Source: Monoplex corrugatus
Lineage: Eukaryota; Mollusca; Gastropoda; Littorinimorpha; Ranellidae
Reading direction: 5' to 3'
DNA: 64,000 nt
Assembly: GCA_030674185.1 (NCBI GenBank)
Contig: JAPXFY010000031.1
Coordinates: 39,027,532-39,091,531 of the forward strand
Of this stretch, positions 55,118 to 64,000 are shown one piece after another. Both the position numbers and the translations under genes were made by a program. The notes beneath the pieces were generated by a model. That model saw only the letters and a program-made list of their open reading frames with translations. It had not been told where the DNA came from and did not search any database. How positions within the stretch are numbered: position 1 is the stretch's first letter; the number at the start of each line of letters is the position of its first letter.

Positions 55118-55216
55118 ACAATAATCACTCTGTTCTTTCTTCTTTAAAACTGAGTTCGCTGCCAGTTCTTCTCCTCCTTTCCCTGGGATTTCTTCTCTTT
55201 CACTAACTGCTTCAGA

Positions 55217-56510
55217 CATTAATTATCAACAGACTGGTAAACTGCTTCAGAGGTCTGATCATGATTGTGACATTAATTATCAACAGATTGGGTGACATTA
55301 ATTATCAACAGACTGGGTGACATCAATTATCAACAGATTGGGTGACATTAATTATCAACAGATTGGGTGACATTAATTATCGACAGACTGGGTGACATTA
55401 ATTATCAACAGCTTGGGTGACATAATAATCAACAGATTGGGTGACATTAATTATCAACAGATTGGGTGACATTAATTATCAACAGATTGGGTGACATTGA
55501 TTATTGAAAGACTGGGTGACATTAATTATCAACAGCTTGGGTGACATTAATTATCAACAGATTGGGTGGATGACATTAATTATCAAAAGACTGGGTGACA
55601 TTAATTATAAACATGTCGGTAAACTGCTTCAGGTGTCTGATCTTAATTGTGACATTAATTATCAACAGACTGGCAAACTGCTTCAGGCGTCTGATCTTAA
55701 TTGTGACATTAATTATCAACAGACTGGGTGACATTAAAATTAATTATCAACAGATTGGGTGGTTTGAGACATCTGATCTTGATTGTGACATTAATTATCA
55801 ACAGACTGAGTGACATTAATTATCAACATACAGGTAAACTGCTACAGACATCTGATCTTGATTGTGACATTAATTATCAACAGACTGAGTGACATTAATT
55901 ATCAAGAGACTGGGTGACATTAATTATCAACAGACTGGGTGGCTTGAGACATCTGATCTTGATTGTGACATTAATTATCAACAGACTGGGTGGCTTGAGA
56001 CATCTGATCTTGATTGTGACATTAATTATCAACAGACTGAGTGACATTAATTATCAACAGACTGGGTGACATTAATTATCAACAGACTGGGTGACATTAA
56101 TTATCAACAGACTGGGTGGTTTGAGACATCTGATCTTGATTGTGACATTAATTATCAACAGACTGAGTGACATTAATTATCAACATACAGGTAAACTGCT
56201 ACAGACATCTGATCTTGATTGTGACATTAATTATCAACAGACAAGTAAACTGCCTCAGAGGTCTCTGATCTTGATTGTGACATTAATTATCAACGGACTG
56301 TGTGACATTAATCATCAACAGACTGGGTGACATTAATTATCAACATACTGGTAAACTGTTTCAGACGTCTGATCTTGATTGTGACATTAATTATCAAGAG
56401 ACTGGATGACATTAATTATCAACATACTGGTAAACTGCTTCGGACATCTGATCTTGAATATGACATTAATTATCAGCAGACTGGTTAACTGGTTCCCATG
56501 TCTATCTTGA
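55217..56510. repeat. 25-bp minisatellite mixed with longer units
   Basis: Basic unit acattaattatcaacagact + gggtg. From about 55610 rightwards, longer composite units add gtaaactgcttcag, acatctgatcttgattgt. Copies with both layouts are interspersed. Confidence 0.95.
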
Positions 56511-58372
56511 GTGTGGTGTTGGTTGTCAAAAGACTTTGGTAAACTGCTTCAGATGTGTAACCTTGTGTGTGGCATTTGTTAGTTATCAACAGACTTTAGA
56601 TGTCTGATCTTGTGTGTGGCATTGGTTAGTTATCAACAGACTTTAGTATTTTAGATGTGTAACCTTGTGTGGCATTGGTTAGTTATCAACAGACTTTAGT
56701 ACTTTGGATGTGTAACCTTGTGTGTGGTATTGGTTAGTTATCAACAGACTTTAGTACTTTGGATGTCTGATCTTGTGTGTGGCATTGGTTAGTTATCAAC
56801 AGACTTTAGTACTTTGGATGTCTGATCTTGTGTGTGGTATTGGTTAGTTATCAACAGACTTTAGTACTTTGGATGTGTAACCTTGTGTGTGGTATTGGTT
56901 AGTTATCAACAGACTTTAGTACTTTGGATGTCTGATCTTGTGTGTGGCATTGGTTAGTTATCAACAGACTTTAGTACTTTGGATGTGTAACCTTGTGTGT
57001 GGTATTGGTTAGTTATCAACAGACTTTAGTACTTTGGATGTCTGATCTTGTGTGTGGCATTGGTTAGTTATCAACAGACTTTAGTACTTTGGATGTGTAA
57101 CCTTGTGTGTGGTATTGGTTAGTTATCAACAGACTTTAGTACTTTGGATGTGTAACCTTGTGTGTGGTATTGGTTAGTTATCAACAGACTTTAGTACTTT
57201 GGATGTCTTATCTTGTGTGTGGCATTGGTTAGTTATCAACAGACTTTAGTACTTTGGATGTGTAACCTTGTGTGTGGCATTGGTTAGTTATCAACAGACT
57301 TTAGTACCATGGATGTGTAACCTTGTGTGTGGTTTTGGTTAGTTATCAACAGACTTTAGTACTATGGATGTGTAACCTTGTGTGTGGTATTGGTTAGTTA
57401 TCAACAGACTTTAGTACTATGTATGTCTGATCTTGTGTATGGCATTAGTTAGTTATCAACAGACTTTAGTACTTTGGATGTGTAACCTTGTGTGTGGTTT
57501 TGGTTAGTTATCAACAGACTTTAGTACTTTGGATGTGTAACCTTGTGTGTGGTATTGGTTAGTTATCAACAGACTTTAGTACCATGGATGTGTAACCTTG
57601 TGTGTGGTATTGGTTAGTTATCAACAGACTTTAGTACTTTGGATGTCTGATCTTGTGTGTGGTATTGGTTAGTTATCAACAGACTTTAGTACTTTGGGTG
57701 TCTGATCTTGTGTGTGGTATTGGTTAGTTATCAACAGACTTTAGTACTATGGATGTCTGATCTTGTGTGTGGTATTGGTTAGTTATCAACAGACTTTAGT
57801 ACTTTGGATGTGTAACCTTGTGTGTGGTATTGGTTAGTTATCAACAGACTTTAGTACTTTGGATGTGTAACCTTGTGTGTGGTATTGGTTAGTTATCAAC
57901 AGACTTTAGTACTTTGGATGTGTAACCTTGTGTGTGGCATTGGTTAGTTATCAACAGACTTTAGTACTATGGATGTGTAACCTTGTGTGTGGTATTGGTT
58001 AGTTATCAACAGACTTTAGTACTTTGGATGTGTAACCTTGTGTGTGGTATTGGTTAGTTATCAACAGACTTTAGTACTATGGATGTCTGATCTTGTGTGT
58101 GGTATTGGTTAGTTATCAACAGACTTTTGTACTTTGGATGTGTAACCTTGTGTGTGGCATTGGTTAGTTATCAACAGACTTTAGTACTATGGATGTGTGA
58201 TCTTGTGTGTGGCATTGGTTAGTTATCAACAGACTTTAGTACTATGGATGTGTGACCTTGTGTGTGGCATTGGTTAGTTATCAACAGACTTTAGTACTTT
58301 GGATGTGTAACCTTGTGTGTGGTATTGGTTAGTTATCAACAGACTTTAGTAAACTGCTGTGGACGTCTGAAC
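56511..58372. repeat. 55-bp minisatellite, about 33 copies
   Basis: Unit: ggttagttatcaacagactt, tagtactttggatgt, then either gtaaccttgtgtgtgg or ctgatcttgtgtgtgg. It shares ttatcaacagact and ctgatcttg with the composite units to its left, so it is derived from them. The two unit variants alternate in irregular blocks. Confidence 0.96.
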
Positions 58373-58574
58373 TTGTGTGAGGCAGTGATTTATCAACACA
58401 CTCAACCCAGTCACCCCAGTGGCCATCTTCAGACTGATAGAACATTTCTATATCAGCTTTCATGTTTGATAGATAGGTTACATCATACATGTCACTGTGT
58501 TTGTTTACTGTATCACTTGGGTGAGCATGATTTTTAACTGTTGTCTTTTATCTTTACCGGCTTGTTGTTTTTGA

Positions 58575-58640
58575 CGTGGCGTTAGCCCTGATATGGCTCT
58601 AGAAGTCGGCTGGGCTTTAAGCAATATGAACTTGACCCTG
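58575..58640 (+). mobile_element. R540 3' end fragment
   Basis: Only the terminal tagccctgatatggctctag...gtcggctgggctttaagcaa is present: a severely 5'-truncated + strand copy. Confidence 0.8.
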
Positions 58641-58779
58641 GATCATAACTTGCAAAATTTAACATACAATCACAAATGAAGTAATTGGATGCACTTTTTC
58701 CTTCCTACTTTCCATGCATCCAAGCAATATATTCATGAAGTTTGAGTCAACTAATCATATTTACATACATGCAGGGTTC

Positions 58780-58905
58780 AAAGGGGTGAACAGTCGCTAC
58801 AGTTAACTGTTAGTAGTGTAGGGCCAAAAGGATTAACAGTCTATAGAGTGAACTGTCAATATATGTAGAGCCAAAAGGGTTTAAGTCTTTAGAGTGAACT
58901 GTTGG
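58780..58905. repeat. Degenerate ~50-bp repeat, about 3 copies
   Basis: Repeated agtgaactgt(c/t), gtagggccaaaaggatt / gtagagccaaaagggtt phrases just before the next large array. Confidence 0.7.
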
Positions 58906-61565
58906 TACAGCCATCATTAACACATAACATCCTAACAAGGCCAAGAATGATGTCATCAGACAGCCATCATTTACACATTACATCCCAACAAGGCCAAGAA
59001 TGATATTATCAGATGGCCATTTTACATATAACACTAGCCTCACAAGGCCAAGAATGATGTCATCAGATGGCCATCATTTACAAATAACACCCTAACAAGG
59101 CCAAGAATGATGTCATCAGACGGCCATCATTAACACATAACACCCTAACAAGGCCAAGAATGATGTCATCAGACAGTCATCATTTACACATAACACCCTA
59201 ACAAGGCCAAGAATGATGTCATCAGATGGCCATCATTTACACATAACACCCTAACAAGGTCAAGAATGATGTCATCAGACGGCCATCATTTACACATAAC
59301 ACCCTAACAAGGCCAAGAATGATGTCATCAGACGGCCATCATTTACACATAACACCCTAACAAGGCCAAGAATGATGTCATCAGACGGCCATCATTTACA
59401 CATAACACCCTAACAAGGCCAAGAATGATGTCATCAGATGGCCATCATTTACACATAACACCCTAACAAGGTCAAGAATGATGTCATCAGACGGCCATCA
59501 TTTACACATAACACCCTAACAAACCAAGAATGATGTCATCAGATGGCCATCATTTACACATAACACCCTAACAAAGCCAAGAATTATGTCATCAGACAGT
59601 CATCATTTACACATAACACCCTAACAAGGCCAAGAATTATGTCATCAGACAGTCATCATTTACACATAACACCCTAACAAGGCCAAGAATTATGTCATCA
59701 GACAGTCATCATTTACACATAACACCCTAACAAGGCCAAGAATGATGTCATCAGATGGCCATCATTTACACATAACACCCTAACAAAGCCAAGAATGATG
59801 TCATCAGACAGTCATCATTTACACATAACATCCTAACAAGGCCAAGAATGATGTCATCAGATGGCAATCATTTACACATAACACCCTAACAAAGCCAAGA
59901 ATTATGTCATCAGACAGTCATCATTTACACATAACACCCTAACAAGGCCAAGAATGATGTCATCAGATGGCCATCATTTACACATAACACCCTAACAAAG
60001 CCAAGAATGATGTCATCAGACAGTCATCATTTACACATAACACCCTAACAAGGCCAAGAATTATGTCATCAGACAGTCATCATTTACACATAACACCCTA
60101 ACAAGGCCAAGAATGATGTCATCAGATGGCCATCATTTACACATAACACCCTAACAAGGTCAAGAATGATGTCATCAGACGGCCATCATTAACACATAAC
60201 ATGCTAACAAGGCCAAGAATTATGTCATCAGATGGCCATCATTTACACATAACACCCTAACAAGGCCAAGAATGATGTCATCAGATGGCCATCATTTACA
60301 CTATAACACCCTAACAAGGCCAAGAATGATGTCATCAGACGGCCATCATTAACACATAACATGCTAACAAGGCCAAGAATTATGTCATCAGACAGTCATC
60401 ATTTACACATAACACCCTAACAAGGCCAAGAATGATGTCATCAGATGGCCATCATTTACACATAACACCCTAAACAAGGCCAAGAATGATGTCATCAGAC
60501 GGCCATCATTTACATGTAACATCCTAACAAGGCCAAGAATGATGTCATCAAACGGCCATCATTTACACATTACATCCCAACAAGGCCAAGAATGATATTA
60601 TCAGATGGCCATCGTTTACATATAACACTAGCCTCAAAAGGCCAAGAATGATGTCATCAGATGGCCATCATTTACACATAACATCCTAACAAGGCCAAGA
60701 ATGATGTCATCAGACGGCCATCGCTTAAATATGACATCCTCACAATGCAAATAATGATGCCATCAGATGGCCATCATTTAACATAATATCCCAACAAGGC
60801 CAAGAATGATGTCAACAGATGGCCATCATTTACACATAACGTCCTAACAAGGCCAAGAATGACATCATCAGATGGCCATCATTTACACACAACATCCTAA
60901 CAAGGTCAAGAATGATGTCATTAGACAGCCATGACTTACACATAACATCTCAACAAGGCCAAGAATGATGTCATCAGATGGCCATCATTTACACACAACA
61001 TCCTAACAAGGCCAAGAATGATGTCATCAGACAGCCATGACTTACACATAACATCTCAACAAGGCCAAGAATGATGTCATCAGACGGCCATCATTTACAC
61101 ACAACATCCTAACAAGGCCAAGAATGATGTCATCAGACAGCCATAACTTACACACAACATCCTAATAAGGTCAAGAATGATGTCATCAGACAGCCATCAT
61201 TTACACATAACATCTCAACAAGGCCAAGAATGATGTCATCAGACGGCCATCATTTACACACAACATCCTAACAAGGTCAAGAATGACGTCACCAGACAGC
61301 CATGACTTACACATAACATCTCAACAAGGCCAAGAATGACGTCACCAGACAGCCATCATTTACACATAACATCTCAACAAGGCCAAGAATGATGTCATCA
61401 GACGGCCATCATTTACACACAACATCCTAACAAGGCCAAGAATGATGTCATCAGACAGCCATGACTTACACATAACATCTCAACAAGGCCAAGAATGATG
61501 TCATCAGATGGCCCTCATTTACACACAACATCCTAACAAGGCCAAGAATGATGTCATCAGACAGC
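58906..61565. repeat. 53-bp minisatellite, about 50 copies
   Basis: Unit: catcatttacacataacacc, ctaacaaggccaagaatgat, gtcatcaga(c/t)(g/a)gc. Variants form local blocks: gacagtcatc with gaattatg (59.6-60.4 kb) and acataacatctcaac alternating with acacaacatcctaac (60.9-61.55 kb), the latter a two-unit higher-order repeat. Confidence 0.97.
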
Positions 61566-62158
61566 CATCATTTACCCATGACACCATCCTCACAATACAA
61601 ACAATAATGTCATCAGACAGCCATCATTTACGCATGACACCATCCTCACAATACAAACAATAATGTCATCAGACAGCCATCATTTACCCATGACACCATC
61701 CTCACAATACAAAGAATAATGTCATCAGACAGCCATCATTTACACATGACACCATCCTCACAATACAAAGAATAATGTCATCAAACAGCCATCATTTACG
61801 CATGACACCATCCTCACAATACAAACAATAATGTCATCAGACAGCCATCATTTACCCATGACACCATCCTCACAATACAAAGAATAATGTCATCAGACAG
61901 CCATCATTTACCCATGACACCATCCTCACAATACAAAGAATAATGTCATCAGACAGCCATCATTTACCCATGACACCATCCTCACAATACAAAGAATAAT
62001 GTCATCAGACAGCCATCATTTACCCATGACACCATCCTCACAATACAAAGAATAATGTCATCAGACAGCCATCATTTATGCATGACACCATCCTCACAAT
62101 ACAAACAATAATGTCATCAGACAGCCATCATATACCCATGACACCATCCTCACAATAC
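61566..62158. repeat. 56-bp derivative of the 53-bp minisatellite, about 11 copies
   Basis: Unit: cagacagccatcatttaccc, atgacaccatcctcacaata, caaa(g/c)aataatgtcat. It keeps catcattta and aatgtcatcaga from the 53-bp unit while the middle is replaced. It continues after the transposon at 63178-63230. Confidence 0.96.
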
Positions 62159-63177
62159 CAGCCCTTGCCAAATCCATTAGCCCGTTAGCCAATGCTAATA
62201 AAACTCGTGTCGGGCTAATAGAAACTTCGTAAGCGTTAGCCCAAATCGGCAAATGGCTAATAAAAATTCCTAGATGTGTATGCGCTCAGTAGACTGTCCG
62301 CTATCTCAACACACGCACGCTTCGTATGTCGTCTGCTACTGCAAGCCTCGAAGTGACGCATACATCCGGCAGAGGTGAGGCGCATTCAGCAAAAGGTATA
62401 ATTATATCTAGGTCGAAGAGCTAGTGAAGAGAGATCCGACTTTATCTATGCCGGTGGCTTGCTTCCGCTGCGCATTGTTGCGTGACTGAACCGCTCTGCT
62501 GGTAGCGAACTGAACGCACCTCAGAGATCAGCTGGGTTTGTGCGCATGTGTTCCGAAAGTACCGCTGTCTTTCTCCATGTGAATCGTCTGCGACCGAGGT
62601 CATTATATCATAAAAATTAATTTATGTCAATTACTTTATTTTACTTGTGTTGTTACAGACCTGACACACAGTCCTTTCATTTTCATGTTCTTTTAGATGC
62701 ATTGGTGCTTAGCCAAAAAGACAGTTATGTCAATGTTGCTGTTATTTCATTGGTGCTGTTAGGACCAGACATGCAGTCCTTTTGTTTTTAGAAATAAATC
62801 AGCCTGTTAAAGAAAGTATTTATTCTTTTCTTCAAATTTTGGATGTGTGACCTTTTACAACCAACCCTGACAGCAGAACTAGACACTTTGTTTCCATTTA
62901 ATGTAAGATGGTAGGAACAGTGATCCCCTAGTACTTTAAACAGTATTTAGCAATAGATGTTCACAGCCATACATTACAAGTAAACAACAAATTACATGAA
63001 TTTGAACACAGGACACAAAATCACACCCTCGTGTCAGCGAACATAGATACAATATTACATAGTAAAATAAATTATGCCAAATGATTTTGGCTAATGATTT
63101 CTCTTCCGGGCTAATAAGGTTTCAAAAGTTATTAGCCCAAATGGCTAATAGGGTCCTTCTGGATTTGGCAAGGGCTG
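62159..63177. mobile_element. Non-autonomous DNA transposon, 1019 bp, inserted in the array
   Basis: Perfect 17-bp inverted repeats CAGCCCTTGCCAAATCC and GGATTTGGCAAGGGCTG. caatac is duplicated on both sides (62153-62158, 63178-63183), and the flanking array unit (ctcacaatacaaacaataat) confirms the empty target. Many subterminal TTAGCC / GGCTAA words lie within about 120 bases of each end. The interior shows no transposase. Confidence 0.9.
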
Positions 63178-63230
63178 CAATACCAACAATAATGTCATCA
63201 GACAGCCATCATTTACCCATGACACCATCC
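63178..63230. repeat. Last unit of the 56-bp array, reaching the stop codon
   Basis: Continuation of the array after the transposon. The unit words catcatttacccatgacacc and atcctcaca run directly up to the reverse-strand stop codon at 63231-63233. Confidence 0.9.
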
Positions 63231-63409
63231 TCACACGACCACTTCCTGCTCCGGTTCAACACTTGGGAGCAAGCGGAATCGTTCTGGTCGTCGGTACTCT
63301 AATCTGAGGGCGAGGGGGTACGAAAGCAGCACCACACCCCCTAACAGGGAACTCAGCGCACAGATGGCCATCACTGACTCGAAGGAACCTGTTGCGTCTT
63401 TCACTCCCC
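63231..63409 (-). CDS. SLC16/monocarboxylate-transporter-like, terminal exon (partial gene)
   Basis: Read on the - strand, a good acceptor (tgctctgtgttatttcaacag, its final G at 63410) is followed by a 179-base frame ending TGA at 63233-63231. The peptide begins GGVKDATGSFESVMAICAL, continues as a hydrophobic helix (LLGGVVLLSYPLAL), and ends in a short charged tail, EPEQEVVV. MFS monocarboxylate transporters carry a G-x-x-x-D-x-T-G-S-(Y/F) motif before the last transmembrane helix, and this matches it. Upstream exons would lie right of the window. The first base of the first codon comes from the previous exon. The 3' UTR would start inside a minisatellite. Another MFS family is possible. Confidence 0.5.
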
Positions 63410-63427
63410 CTGTTGAAATAACACAGA

Positions 63428-64000
63428 GCAATGCAATCTCAAAAAAACGTAATAGGTGTAATAGTCAAACAAACAAATTACAATATTAGTACAATACAAT
63501 ACAGTAAAATGACAGGTGTAATACTAATAGTCAAACAAACAAATTACAATGACAGGTGTAATACTAATAGTCAAACAAACAAATTACAATATTAGTACAA
63601 TACAATACAGTAAAATGATAGGTGTAATAGTCAAAACAAACAAATTACAATATTAGTACAATACAATACAGTAAAATGACAGATGTAATAGTCAAACAAA
63701 CAAATTACAATATTAGTACAATACAATACAGTAAAATGACAGGTGTAATAGTCAAAACAAACAAATTACAATATTAGTACAATACAATACAGTAAAATGA
63801 CAGGTGTAATAGTCAAACAAATTACAATATTAGTACAATACAATACAGTAAAATGACAGGTGTAATAGTCAAACAGATTACAATATTAGTACAATACAAT
63901 ACAGTAAAATGACAGGTGTAATAGTCAAACAAACAAATTACAATATTAGTACAATACAATACAGTAAAATGACAGGTGTAATAGTCAAAACAAACAAATT
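63428..64000. repeat. About 60-bp minisatellite leaving the window
   Basis: Unit: aatagtcaaacaaacaaatt, acaatattagtacaatacaa, tacagtaaaatgacaggtgt. About nine copies, some with internal deletions. It begins about 15 bases upstream (in gene sense) of the acceptor of the terminal SLC16-like exon, so this exon is bracketed by arrays on both sides. Confidence 0.96.

Overview
The window is eukaryotic, intron-bearing, AT-rich and dominated by repeats. Split exons with GT/AG junctions, (TG)n microsatellites, tRNA-headed SINEs, CR1/L2- and RTE-type LINE pieces, TTAA- and TA-flanked MITEs and kilobase-scale minisatellites all point to an animal. The overall style fits a marine lophotrochozoan, most likely a mollusc such as a gastropod. 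That placement is inference, because no taxonomic marker gene is present.

Two host protein-coding genes can be supported. The first is on the + strand: five phase-compatible exons (5316-5491, 6510-6593, 7236-7431, 9971-10033, 17718-17792) encode about 197 residues of the C-terminal part of a basic, Ser/Asn/Gln-rich protein. It resembles the mRNA-export adaptor UIF (FYTTD1), with an SIDN segment and a terminal LNDRF motif. Its N-terminal exons lie left of the window or were not found. The second gene enters from the right on the - strand: its terminal exon (63231-63409) looks like the last transmembrane helix and tail of an SLC16/monocarboxylate-transporter-like MFS protein.

The rest is repeats. 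0-5 kb: TG/GA microsatellites, a 658-bp transposon with a 6-bp target duplication, and a decayed unknown coding remnant. 5-18 kb: the UIF-like gene, whose introns hold a 57-bp array, LINE and SINE copies and a 4.9-kb minisatellite. 18-26 kb: nested SINEs, MITEs and TG-based VNTRs. 26-29.4 kb: RTE-like and CR1/L2-like LINEs, the latter split by a 511-bp TA-flanked MITE. 29-36 kb: retroposons. 34.6-40.1 kb: four minisatellites. 40-55 kb: retroposons in the opposite orientation, TTAA MITEs and more arrays. 55-63.2 kb: two long evolving array systems reaching the stop codon of the - strand gene. 63.4-64 kb: a further array that leaves the window.

Three dispersed families recur. 'R540' is a roughly 540-bp retroposon with a conserved 3' end and no visible tRNA head. 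'Pal-TTAA' is a modular palindromic MITE inserted at TTAA, at about 14 loci. tRNA-headed SINEs form the third. R540 copies supply empty sites that prove Pal-TTAA insertion, and one R540 copy has had an internal segment amplified into a 57-bp minisatellite. The most unusual feature is the nested, TTAA-punctuated structure of Pal-TTAA.
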